This document shows, piece by piece, positions 37,173 through 50,165 of a stretch of 64,000 nt of DNA. The translations under genes were made by a program, and so were the position numbers. Each line of letters opens with the position of its first letter. The stretch's first letter is position 1. Origin of the DNA: Argopecten irradians (Eukaryota; Mollusca; Bivalvia; Pectinida; Pectinidae). The notes under the pieces were generated by a model. The model saw only the letters and a list, made by a program, of their open reading frames with translations. It made no database searches and was not told the DNA's origin. The stretch spans positions 16,983,765-17,047,764 of the forward strand of contig NC_091137.1 in assembly GCF_041381155.1 (NCBI RefSeq), given 5' to 3'.

Positions 37173-40100
37173 TTACGCGAAGTATCCGAAGAGAAACATC
37201 ACAAGTGCTACCACAGAAATGGCTAAGATGTTTAGTACCCTTTTAACTCTTGGTCGTTCTCTCATAAAGTTTTTCTTTTGTTCCATAGTCATCACGATTA
37301 TTTCTCTTCCCGTGTCTTGTTTCCCGAATAAAAAGTTAACGAATTTATTCTCCGAAACTTTGTCCCCATTCTTTGTTTGAGATATATCATCCTGACCACA
37401 TGATTCACCTGTATAAAATATAAATTAATTTTATTTGTAACAAGTGTTTCCATTGATTTAAAAAACGTGCTAACATCTCATAACGTAAATATGGCGATAC
37501 GGCTTGTAAACGGAGAATCTTAGATGTTAAGTTCTGAGAGATTAACCTGGATGAATTAAGGAGATTTATGTCAATTGAAATTATCGGGAGATATAGGTCA
37601 ACATAATGTTTTCTCATTTGTGTGTGCACAACACATAATATAAGATGGCTATTGATATTAATGTTACCATTGGATTCCAGATCCCTTGTTTTGTTTTTTA
37701 TGTAACTATATAAAATTATAGAAAAGAACGTTCACTCTTATGGAACACTTCACACGGTTTTGTAATATCAATGCACTCGTTCGTTTCTTTAACGTTCCTT
37801 TGTCAACACGTTTATTGTATCCTCAACTTAAAAAATACTCAACATTTCCTCGGATATCACGAAGAATGCAGTCTCACCCAAAAAGAGGAATGGAGAGAGA
37901 CAAACATAGAGAGAGGGAGATAGATGGTGTTTGCGTGTAGTGTGTTCATGAGTGGAAATTAACTCGTTCATTATTTTTCATTACATTTGTATATAGTTAT
38001 ATTATAATTGGATGTGCCATACTGTTACAGTCAGACCTTAGGACCAGTTTTGATATGGAAGCATGAGATGTATGGAGAAAGCCCCCTTTAGCACGGGATA
38101 TGACGTACATTTGTACAAGATGAACGTTTTGGATTACAATAGGTTTTTTTTCAAAGTGTCGACTATACATGATGGTACAGAGTTTCTTTTTAATTATCTT
38201 AGTATACTATATAAAACATATCCTAATGATTATAAATAACATGTGATCTATTGATGTTGTATCCACTCTCCTTCATCTCTCGTTATTAATCTATTTCTCT
38301 CTTCTCTTTTTATTTGTTCACATTTAAAAAATAATTATGTTGTAATTTTAATAATGTAAATCCATCTTATCAGATGTATATATATGTGTGTGCTGTTAAT
38401 TTTCATGGAGAGGGCGTTTGTAAGTTAGAATTAACTTGTGCCCGATCATGTGGCTAATATGGCAATACAACATATTTTTAACTAAAAAACATGAAGCACG
38501 AATTCGATATGCATACCTGATTTAGACGACTTAATGTTTGTCTCCTGCAGATTCACACTATCTTTACCCTCTGTTTTCTTACTGTCATTTTCTACATCGG
38601 ATGGCATGTCATCCTCATAATGATCGTTCACTGTAGAGTCGTACTTTACTCGTGTCCACCAAGTCACCCCATCTAACTAAAGGGAAGAGCATAAAGTTAT
38701 CATACTTTCTTCAAGCTCCTTCCATCTAACAAGGTAATAAAATAAAACTATATAAATTTCTGCAAGGAGAATTTTCATCTCTTGATGGAACCAACAATCT
38801 TTTTTTATAATTCTTCTTGATAATACCAATCTTTCTTCAAAGCGTATTCCGTCTAACTACGGGGAATAGAATGGGTTATATAACAATAAGAAAATCATTT
38901 TTGTTTTAATCTCGGGTAGTTTTTAAGGACAGATTTGACAAGTATACAGATAACAGGAATTGTTTATGACGTTTAAAGTTTATCTTTTGCATTAGACCTG
39001 TGTAAGCTTATTACTTTCCATTATCAGTTCCTATACAAATGACTGCGTTACAGATAATACAAGTAAATGGTAGAATGTTACCTCTTCAACAGGCCTTCTT
39101 GGTGTTACCAGACTTATAATGGCTATACTTAACGGTGTCAGGATGGACAAAAGTGCCCCAAAGTAAAGGAAATGAACTTTGTACAAAATGACGGGTCTAT
39201 TTTCTGGTTCTCCACACGGTGGTGCTGGGTAAACAAACTCCAAAACGAGTCTGATGATTCCGCAAACATGGGCAATCAACAATCCACCGATTACACCCTG
39301 TTGATAAAATTTATATTCAATATTAACATTAGTTCATATGAACGCAATTCCTTAGTTGAAAATATGTGATTAAGCAATTAATTTAGCTTAGTTTGCAACA
39401 ACAAACAACAAAGCACACTGTAATATCCAACGGAAATCTACTACATATTATATCCTCTATTTCTATTTCAGTAGCATTTAATGTTGTTGTTATACATTTT
39501 GCTTAATTATTTTGTCAATGTTGTTATTAGATCTAAATAATAAAATTTGACTATATCAAAACAAACCCATTCCGTTGTTTTTGTCCAAAACATCGCTAAT
39601 ATAAAGGCTGCTCCCACAGGAGACATTAAACTGGCTTGAACCATATTGATGTAGTTGAAGAGTTGTCCCCCTTGGGAGCTCTTTATGAGTGGAAGCCAGA
39701 CAATGCTTAATCCGCACATTACAAGGATGACGACTCTTTAATAAAATGCAGCTGGTCAGTTAATGTAAACTTGTACAAAACTACGTGTATCGATGCCGGA
39801 GGAATTTTGAAATGCATCATTAAAGATGACTTAGAGCATCTTTAACTCATTATGAATCGAATTAGTTTATGCCAATGTTTTATTGTCTAATAGATTGGTT
39901 ATTCACAATTTTCTTTGTAACCAAGGTACAGTTTTTAAAATAATGTTTTTACAATGGCCATTTAATTTCAATAAGCATATCGAATATTCGAATATTAGAA
40001 CTTTGTTCTAGAATTATTAATAGAAGTGTAAACGAACTTTATTACACAAACATTACTTGTACACAATGTTTTTTGTTTGTTTGTACAGATCATTAAGATG

Positions 40101-43100
40101 TAAATGTCGTTAACAAAACTAGGTGCATCTCGTAGGCTTTTTCTCGGAAGACCAAAAGACATTTATGAATTTAAGACGTTTTATTGCAAATCATTGTGAA
40201 AACATTTGTTTTTTACTTCTGACGTTATAGAATATCGCATGTTCTCTATCGTAGTGTCATTTCTATCTTCGAATTATATTATGAAGATAATGAACAAACC
40301 CATTTGAGCCAGATATTTCTGATGGAAGTTTACAACGAAGAACAGAGTTGTACGTACGTACCTCTTGAGGAAAACGTGACTCTAGTCCCATTTTATTTTT
40401 TCCCCATTTGGGTTTGGTTTACGTTTGATAAAGGCAATATCAACAGATACTGATCAAAGTTTACAAAAACACATTACCTGCCGACAATGAGTAGTTCTTT
40501 CTGAGTAGATAACGGTCGGAAACGTCTCCATAGATCCATGGTAACCAAAGTACTGGAACTGTTGAAGATGGAAGTCAATGAACTCATGACAGCAGACAAT
40601 ATGACGGCCATAAGAAAACCTCGTAATCCTGAAAAAGCGAATAAGTTTTTTAAATCATCATTTATCAAAATGAGATCACAGATCACTAAATGCCGATCTT
40701 TGTAAATCAGATATTAACTAAGTTTCTGTCTACCTACATGTCTACGATGTGTTAACTATATTTTGGGCCCTGTGTACTACAACTCACCCTGTGGAAGAAG
40801 TTCGAGGATCAGTTTAGGGTATGCGATGTTAGAACAGCCGACAGGGTTATCACATATCCTCATACATTCCTCAGGATCTGCGCAGGCTACCTCATCTAAA
40901 CAAAATATAAATCAATCTCGATTAAGTCTTCTCGATAGTCTGATTTACACTTTTATATGATTTCTTAATGTTTGTGAATAGTGAATCCTTTGCTTCCAGT
41001 AGCAATCAATATATTGAAATCAAATAATACCCTTTTCGAAGTTGAAGCTTTATTGTATCCAACAAAAAACAAAAATATATTAAAAATCCTTATGTAGGAA
41101 AACGAGTATTGGTATTATTGCTATACTTTTAAAAGTAGTGGTCAGTAAAGATAGAGCTCCATTACCCATGCGTGTCTCGACAGTTGGAATAAAGTTAGAG
41201 TAAATTGAATGTTTTTTTCTTGGTGTTAAGTCGATATAATGAAAATTATATAGTACTATTTACTGAGTTTTATGGTGAAATAAATAATAGGTATTATATG
41301 AATTTGTAAAAATAAAACCGATGCATTGTAGATATTGAAATGTTGGTAATTTCTTGAGATATCAATCAAAAGTTGATTCGCGAGTATGGAAAAGTTGTAA
41401 TATTGCTTTTCTTCAATAACAAAAGCGAATTACTTTGGGCTGTTTATTCTAATTCTGAATCAGAATAAAAGTACAGTATTTGAAATGAAACCGCGGCGGA
41501 GCATCTTTAAGTTAAATCGCCAATACAGTCTTTGCTAAAACCACAAAGAGGAACATGTGTTGATACTAAGATACAAAGGAAGTGATCCTTTCGCTTACTG
41601 GTTCAAAGCTTCATATTTTGAACATGAACCTTGAAGATGAAGCTGGACATTTTTATAATCCGGCCTGCATCATGTACAAAAAGAAACAAATATACCTGGA
41701 AACAAAATTCTACTAATGAGTCCAGGTAGAACCATCAATACGAGAGGAGTTGTTTTCAGAAAAGAAGCAACGATCGACCCGCCTTTACCGTGCTCCATGT
41801 CTTTCGCAGCGAGTGACCTCTGAACAATTATCTACAAATTATAAGTACAATTGTTTGAGTTTTTATGTAACTTATCAATCAATGTGCTGCAAATGTCCAC
41901 CAATGTTTGTTAATAAGCGGAAACTCACATCATTGTACAAAACAACTTCAATCTATGAACCTGATCGCAGCACCAGTATGTTAAGCACAAAAGAGGTGTT
42001 GACATAAACAGGCCCGGCCAAGGCTGATTATCTCCAGCGGGGTCTAGGAAAACGTGAAAGGCATCCGTCCTCGGCAGGCCACACGATGTGTTAGCATGCC
42101 GTATAGAAGCTGTGGCATTCATATATTTCTCTTCCAGATTATCTAAACTTCCAACTTCTTTTAATCCTGAAAGCAGAATGAAAATGTTCATTTTTTGGAA
42201 CAATATTCTGAATCAGTATAGATTTACATTTCCATTGCAGCCCTACTAGTACTATGTAACTTTGCAAAGGGCAGTTGGCATTTATCAGTCTATGAACTGC
42301 CAACCGCTTAATATGAGGTTATTTTCATCATAACATATCAATTGTCGTGCCAACGCTTATGGAAGATGGCTTTTTAGATAGTTGTTCCATTTTTGATTAA
42401 TATTTTATTCATTGTATATAAGCATTGAACGACTTCCAGTTGGCATCCATGGCTAATATGAATGCCAACTGGACAGAGGCAGATTAAACATGAAGAGCTA
42501 CTGCGTCTCGTGGAACTTGCCTCTCACTAGTTGGTATTCACATTGGTTATGAATGCCAACTGAAAGACGTTCAATGCTTAAATAAGGGGAAATAATATTA
42601 TGAATCCATATCATAGTTATTCAGATGGATAAAGTAAACAATCGATAGACAATTTATTGGATCAGTGTTGGGCTGCTGTAAAAATGTAGCTTTCATTAAG
42701 ATTAGATCATTTCTTGATTTTACACCGTGAACCAAAAATATCAAATCTGAACTTTCATTTATGGTTCTGTGGACGCCTTTGGGCAGAATGCTTATTTATC
42801 TGACCTTTATTAATCTAGACATTTTTTGTGTTCTTTTGCAATCTACACAAACAAATCCGTCTTTTTACACACAATCACAGTTCTGTCTTATGTATGTCTT
42901 GCTTATGCCTTGCTTAACTTTGCCAGCGTACAATGTATCTAAACAAATCCTAGAAAGTATGTCTCTAAGGCTATTGAGAAACTCCAAGTATATGATGCTG
43001 CATATGTATACACATATCAAAACTTTTGATTTCTGGTTTAAGAACAACCATCCACACTGTGATGCGGCAATACGAAAGGCAAAAAATCAAAAACAAAAAC

Positions 43101-46100
43101 TTAATCCTGTTCCAATTATTATCCACATCAGGTCATTTTACAATTTTATTTTAAGAAACAACGTTTAACAATTAAGAAAATCACTTATTTACTTACCAAC
43201 TCCTACTAGTACTAAAGCTCCGACTGTCATGACCGCTGTTTGGAATGTATCTGTGTACATGACAGCAGTGAGACCCCCTACAGGACAACAAACAAAATGA
43301 TAAAATATAGTAATTTGTAATGGACAGTACTACATTTGATGAAACAAAATACAATGTACCAGCAATATCCGACACAATATTCATACTGTCCATGTGAATG
43401 TTGCCATGCAGATCCATATTCTGGAAAGTATTTTATCCCTCATTTATTATATTTTATACCAAGATCAGTATTTTTGTGTCACATTCATACAGTAGATATA
43501 AAAGGCAATGATATTAAGATATATAAGATGTTCATGTGCTACTTAAAACTGTCACTTAAAGATTTTATAGTGACCTTAATTTCAACTTGTTGTGTCATCT
43601 CGCTTCTGGATTACGTAAGAAGCTATTTTCAATTAGCAGGGAATAATGAAGTCATCCAAATTAATATCAATATCACTTTGTTTGTATTATTCTATTTTAA
43701 AATCGTTTCTAAATGCGTTCGTTTACTAGACACCAATTGTAATACTCAAATACCAATAATTTCTACTTACCTACAATGGTGTAAAATCCGGTCACCGCTA
43801 GAAGTATAATGACAGACAGATACATATTCCATCCCGTCGCCATTTGTAGGAACAAGGCACCAGCAAACATACTCACCTGATAAGTAAACATAAAACACAT
43901 ACTCGCCTTCATAGCTAAAAAATTCAGAGTGAAGAGTGCTTCATGCGTTTTAAAGTTATATGTGCCGTATTTTTCAAAGTCACGAACAAAGATAAGCTTT
44001 TAATATGTTATTCATCACCAAAAGTCATTTTGAAAATTACAGACATTTCAATGCATTGGTTTTAATTTTACAAATACAAATAAGAGCAGAAAATGATTAT
44101 AGCAGTACTGCCAAAACTCATTATATGTACAACTATAGTGTAGTGAAATAATTATTTACGGTCAAGCCAAATTGTGGTCTACAATTTCCATTCACATTTG
44201 TACAGTGTTATTATTAATTGTAAAATTATTTCTGCAGGGAAGTGTCCATCTAAACATAAATAAGGCATAAAAACAAAACTTTTGGCTTTCAAGAGATTAA
44301 TGAAGAAAAATTGGCTTTCAAGAGATTAATGAATAAAAATTAACATGTCAAAATTTTTGTTCAGTAACAGCACATATAACTTGACTTTACTTTCATGGAT
44401 AAAAAATGTACCAATAAACGTATGTACTGCCATTGTTATAAGGTAAATATAAGATAGTGAAAAACCATGACAAATGCTCTATTACTTTCAATGTGAGCTC
44501 AAGGTCATTGCATTAAATGCAGCTAAGCACTTAGCTTAATTTATGCATAGTGATACTTGCACATATGTTTTGAAGGAGTTTTCTCCTTTGAGCTAGTAGC
44601 CGAATTTATTGTAGGAATTACTTCCCTTTACTGATAGGACTAAAGGATCATGGGTAGAAAAAAAATTAAGTCGGAAAATCTCAAACGGTTGCGTAGACAT
44701 TCAAGAGTTTTATGTACAAAACGTGTCAATAGTAATTACCGCCAGTTTGGTGACGATGGCGAGTAGTAGCGACAAAATGGAGAGATAGATCCTGATTTTA
44801 TTGCCACCCAAACGCTTCTCCATATACTCTGGTAATGTGTAAACCTTAAAAACAAAATAACCAACACTTGCATTAAAACCAAAAGGTCAATAAGCGAATT
44901 GAAGATCTGATGTAATTTTTATATTGAATAACCAATAACAAATATTCTATTGGCACATACATCTTGAATATAAACACATGCCATTAAAATTATCAATGAA
45001 ATTAAAATTATCAATGAAATTCCCCTTCTATTTTGTTTATTAGTTTGTTTATTTTTTAATATTTTGTTTTTATATGGGATATGTGTCATTCATCGAATGT
45101 ATAAAACAATAACTATTTACATCAGTAATTCATCAATAGATCGCCAACCCGCTAAAATCATAAACATGGGCTATTATGATAGTTTCTACTAAGATGATAA
45201 TTTGTTAAAAATAAAACATCACAAAGACAACTTACCCCAGCAGATATATATACAGGTAGAAAGTACCAGCCAAGTAACAGAATGGGAAATGTAGACTGTA
45301 ATGAAAATAACAAAATAAAGTGTATCCATGCAGCATAAAGTATGTAAATACTGTTGTATCCACAGAACATACATGTTGGAATATGAAAGGTCCTAGTTGT
45401 ACATTTTAAGATATTTATCAAGTTTTTATGATGACTTTCCTAAATGCCACCAATACATTTAAATGTTCACCAATTACTGCTGAAAAGTATTTACTAATTT
45501 CATAGTTTATCCTCCACTGCTGAATTTACAAAATGAAGTAACGTATCAAACTCAACATCTTGTGGTGTAATCTGTCAACCAGTTAGATGAAATATAATGA
45601 ACAACACACCATCCATTCAAATGTGATGTTGGCTATCCCGGCCGAGGCTGCTGACCCAGCCAGTCCGACGAAATGTTCACTCCCAATATTACTGGAGAAA
45701 AGGGAGGCCCCCACCTGCAATTATGTACATTCCAAAGATAAATTGTACAAACAGAAAATTGCTTTTTTTTCATATGAAATATTTCTAATGGTCACTTATG
45801 GCCATAATGGTCCACCTGTTGGCTCCCTGAGTCATCATCTGCTTGCTCCGATTCTCCTACATAAAGACCCTTTTACGATGGTGATGGCATGCTTAATATG
45901 AGGTAGCAAACCAGAGAAGAACAGCCTGGCCACGGTCTATATATTTTTATTAAGTGGGGAGCCCCTGTTTTGAGCCATGCATAAACAATTAAAAATCAAA
46001 TATATTCTGAAATTGGTACATCCAATATGGAGGGTTTGATATCAGTTTCATTTTTTTCAAAAATAAACATAACAAAAATGGGTTAGAGATTACAATTCTG

Positions 46101-48550
46101 GGCTCATCCGGAAGTGCGTCTTGACCGGAAATGCTAGCTTTACTTGAAGGAAAATCCATGGCGCGGGTTTAGGCAAAAATATTGAAAAATCCACCTAATC
46201 GACCTATGAAATGAATTAGCTTATTTTGCCATTGTGATAGAAGTGCTCAATTTGAGGTAGGTCTTAAGAAAAAAATTGAGTACAATTTTCTGCAATTTTG
46301 GGCTAAAAATCATGATATTTTGCAATTTTTCAGGTATTTTTTTGTTGTTACCATGGTATTCTCATGCATGAATAAGCGCAGAATATGGCCAAATCTGCAT
46401 CAAAATATCAAATTGTAATTGCAAAAGTTGTGCTGATTAATAATATATATACTTTTGTACAGGTATTTTTTACAGTTAAATGACTATATCTATATTTCTA
46501 AGGCGTGCGCCTTAATTTCATAGATTGTCCAAATCTACTGTTTTCTGCTACCTGAGTTGGTATAAAGTACTGATATTTTAAAACTTCGATTATATTTTCG
46601 TTGTTAAGAGACATCAATAACTAGTTAAGAAATAACTGACGATCACAACATACAGGAACGTTGAGTAGGGTTGCAAATGTTTGTTATGAAGGATAAAACT
46701 GTAATGAAAATAATTGTTTTTTGTAGGATGTATTAATGACCTCTGTATCGTAATTTCTTAAAATAACCATGGCATGAATTAGCTTCATTGTACCTGTGAC
46801 TTCATTTATACCGTTTATATCTTCCGCTTGTGGTATATCATAATTGTCTATCTTTAATTGTCATTGTTCGTTTACCAATCATACTTCAATTGTTTAGATA
46901 ATTACTAACGCAAAGTGAGATAAATAAAAAAAAATCAAGGTATATATATATAGCTTACATATATTTAATACATACCGTAACCCATGTCATAGAATGTTCT
47001 GCAAGGAAGTAGCTCTTCACATTCCCTCGATTCGATCGTCTGATTGACTGATAATTATAAACAATATATAATGCATAATAATATGCATATACACAAATCA
47101 TGAAACCTTTAAAAGCTTATTATGAGCTGTGTGAAACTTCTTCTGTAAAAAACTGCTTTTCCTGTCAACCAAGGGATAACTCCAAAAGAAATTTAATGGG
47201 TTTTAGAAGTAGCAGGATTTCATCATTAAATATATGACGCTTAAAAGTACAAGCGAATTTTGGTCACGTCGCTACGAGATGATTATCTATATAGATATAG
47301 CGATTCGAAAACATTTTATGCAGCTAATAAATACATCCTCTCGGGTATAGTTACTAAGTTAACTAATTGGTTTTGGTACAAATCAACAAAAAGTTTGCAA
47401 TCAATTCATTTTCATACACAGATGATTTTAAAAATTTACATCAATACTCATAATGCATTTTTCTGAATTCTTGATAAAATAACATCCATTCAAGGGATTA
47501 TTTTTCCGTTATATACAACGTCGATGTTTTGTAATGTCACGGTTACGCAAATTTTGGCGCCAGTCTTTGATTCTTTTCCTTCATAAAGGAGAACACGAAT
47601 GGGCTAATCAGAAAGTAAATAGGATTTAGAATGCAAACACAGAAAACATGTTATAAGGCTATCAATATGATATGCTAGGATTGTAAATCTGTACTGCTGG
47701 TGTCGAATCTATTTTGCAATTATTAGAAATATAACATGTATAATATCTAATAAAGCCGCAATAGATTAAAGAGACGTATAACAGATAATACAGTTAATAT
47801 ATCATATAGAGGTACTATATCTACCTTCTCTTTAAGATTTTATGTTATCTATACATGTTTATTTATTGAAGCACTGGTCATGAAAAATTCATAATTAATG
47901 TTCGCGAAAGATTTCAGGATAGCCAGAAAAGGTTGTTACTTCATCAGTAACATACACAATTAAATGAGACACAATGCAAGGGTGGTAACCGACAGCATAT
48001 ACTTCATGAATATACGTAAAGAAAACATTTTCTTAGTAATAGGTTTTCCAACGATGAACTTGCATGTATGGCAACTTCGCTAGTCAAGGATATTCATTAC
48101 AATATACATATGTACTCCCTAGTTTCAGGGAGAGTATCGTACTCAATAGCCTTTGCTAGCGAAGTTGCTTGTGTTGAAGAAGAGGGATATTACACTCTGC
48201 CTTTGAATGCCCTGACCAGGTATTGAACCCAGATCTACCGACTGATCCATAGCAGTTTACTCTGTCAGTTGAGTGACTCTTTGCACTTCATACAACACTT
48301 ACCTTTAAGTGTGCATCTCTGGTATTCCCAAAATCTATTTTTAGTTTACATAATTTGAAAGAGCCGCTATTAAGGTCATGTTAGCGCTGAAAAACTTAAC
48401 TTTTAGGCTTGATTGATGTTTTGGTAAGGTTAAGAAAATAAATTCTGAATATTATCGCACACTCACCCATAATCCTATGGCTAAAACAGCAGCAAAGTAA
48501 ATCACAAGGACTAAAATGTCAGCCCAGTTGTCAATGCCTTTAGTCGTCAT
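37173..48550 (-). CDS. SLC5A (SGLT)-family sodium/solute cotransporter, complete, 15 exons, 664 aa
   Basis: Exons: 48467-48550, 46976-47047, 45610-45714, 45236-45295, 44740-44844, 43771-43876, 43197-43277, 41961-42166, 41696-41831, 40788-40895, 40478-40628, 39567-39735, 39082-39297, 38517-38676, 37173-37408. They join in frame to 664 residues, the usual size for a 14-span plasma-membrane Na+/sugar cotransporter. Start: [19 protein letters not shown]. Family signatures: [13 protein letters not shown] (61-73), [62 protein letters not shown] (268-284), [32 protein letters not shown] (Na2-site helix), [16 protein letters not shown]-terminal helix ending FLFGYFA. Human SGLT1 substrate residues N78, H83, E102, Y290, W291 and K321 map to N61, H66, E85, Y268, W269 and K299. 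Q457 maps to N435 and D454 to N432, so the substrate may not be glucose. A decayed and a partial copy follow to the right. Confidence 0.95.
41145..41512. mobile_element. Probable GATGCTCC-family MITE in an SLC5A intron
   Basis: The right end CGGCGGAGCATCTTTAAG matches the right end of the 30705-31068 element. The proposed left end near 41145 (AAAGATAGAGCTCCATTACC) is diverged. Length (about 370 bp) and AT-rich interior fit the family. Confidence 0.5.
42419..42580. repeat. Two-tier hairpin element in SLC5A intron 7
   Basis: The outer arms AAGCATTGAACGACTTCCAG then TTGGCATCCAT mirror ATGAATGCCAAC then TGAAAGACGTTCAATGCTT. Inner arms GAATGCCAACTGGACAGAGG and CCTCTCACTAGTTGGTATTC pair as well, so most of the 160 bp folds into one stem. 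Confidence 0.85.
44281..44341. repeat. Short tandem duplication (about 30-bp unit) in SLC5A intron 5
   Basis: TTGGCTTTCAAGAGATTAAT followed by GA(A/T)AAAAA occurs twice in a row. The pseudogene counterpart near 56427 has it once, so duplication came after the two genes split. Confidence 0.8.
48067..48173. repeat. Inverted repeat next to the SINE-like head
   Basis: GGCAACTTCGCTAGTCAAGG and the mirrored CCTTTGCTAGCGAAGTTGC enclose a further pair (TACTCCCTAGTTTC with AGGGAGAGTA, weak). It may be part of the same composite repeat as 48210-48285. Confidence 0.6.
48210..48285 (-). repeat. tRNA-derived SINE-like head (minus strand) in SLC5A intron 1
   Basis: On the minus strand an A-box-like CTCAACTGACAGAG is followed about 40 bp later by a B box, GGTTCAATACC (consensus GGTTCGANNCC). 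The spacing is tRNA-like, but stems are not preserved well enough for a tRNA gene. Confidence 0.5.
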
Positions 48551-50165
48551 GTTGACCTCTTTTGTTATATACATGTACTAAAGCATGTGTGTGGAGCTCC
48601 TGCCTTAACAGGTGAAGAGGTTCATTTGCCTAATGGGATATAGTCTGAATTATCCCGTTACTAACTGTAACTTTACCTGTAGATAATATAGGCCCGCTGA
48701 ATGATAATGTAGCAAGGATTTGTTTACATAACAATCACTTGTAAAGTCAAGATGTGATTCAGTACTACGTATTTGTTTTACCTGACAGTGGTTATAGGTC
48801 CATCTCATTTCTTAATAATGATTTTTTTTTAAACACATATTTGTACATATACTGTACACCGTATATAACATGTTATTTCAATTTGAATCCATGTACGCGA
48901 TAACAAAAAAGACATTTGATTAACTGGTGCATTGCGGAGCATATATATAATTGCATTATAAATAATGAAACAATTTAAGAAACAGGTAAACGTGTTAAAC
49001 ACATATTTAATGCACTTTGAATTACCAATGTAAATACAGATATTCAGATAGCCAATACTTCTTAATTAAAGTTTTCACCGCAAATCCCTATCATAAAAAA
49101 TAGAACCGTGTGAGACATTAACAATGACAAAAGATATGAAAATAGTCTCTATTTATAATTTGAAAACACAACAAATCTCACTATGTTTCAATAACATTTC
49201 AGTTTCCCATTAATAAACCAGATATTTAAAAAAAAGATGAATTAAAAACTGCACTGGTTCATTTAACTACAGCGTCAATATTCCGGCGAGAACTAACTTG
49301 GAAACAGTACCCCCATTCACACTGTATTACCCCATTCAAACTGTATTACTACACCAAGTCTAGGTTGGCTTTATTTACTCATAATGCAGATTATGATTAA
49401 TTTTGTGTCAAAAATTAAATATTAATTAATTTTGCAGGATAAAAAGTACACATGGTCATTGTCTTAAAAACCAAACTGCATTTTCGGCTCTACGAAGACG
49501 CGATATCTTTGTCTTTCCTTACCCTCTCCAAAATTCAGCGTATATCTTAATACACTGACCATGCATTCTCTATTTGATTCTTTAATATTTTTACCCGTGG
49601 TGCTACAGTCGAATGGTACGTAATATCAACGTGCTGTGGAGAAACTACGGCTGTGGAGTACTTATTTATCTCTTGCAATACACCAAACTGGCCTCATTCA
49701 GGTAGCAAAGGTTCCGCTGGGTAAACAATATCAAGTTTTTTTTTTAAAGTTTTGATCCATTGTTTAAACATCCAGCTGATGTTTGTAGCAGTTACGTAAT
49801 GTGTTTTATATGTCCTTGTTTTTCAATAAGTGTTACATTACAAGTTTTAAAACGGAAATTTTAACAGATAACAACTGAAGATTTATTAGAACGTTTCTTT
49901 ACTGTTATTGACATTATAAAATGATTTACAGGACTATTTTCGGTAAACTGTTCATTTTTAACGTAACTCATTCTAAATGATACAATCTCAGCTAATTTTA
50001 CACATACAAAAATAAAGGTTGATGTTACATTAGCAGTTACATAATTTATGGGTTATATAATGCAATGTCAACATTTCTCTTAACGAATGCGTATTTGAAA
50101 TGAAGGACATCCGAAAGTCTAAAATCTCATATTTTTCAAATATTATATTGTTTTTCACAAACGAA
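48551..50165. other. Spacer between SLC5A gene and its pseudogene copy
   Basis: It should hold the promoter and 5' UTR of the intact SLC5A gene next to 48550, and degraded 3' flank of the pseudogene. I find no exon, RNA gene or repeat end. There is a small tandem motif (CCCCATTCACACTGTATTA and a variant) at 49311-49350. Confidence 0.4.

Noticed and set aside
42761-43809. Plus-strand frames of 135 and 157 codons
   Set aside because: They overlap introns and an exon of the minus-strand SLC5A gene and have no recognisable domain.
48210-48285. Functional tRNA gene
   Set aside because: Only the internal promoter boxes are recognisable; the acceptor and anticodon stems do not pair.
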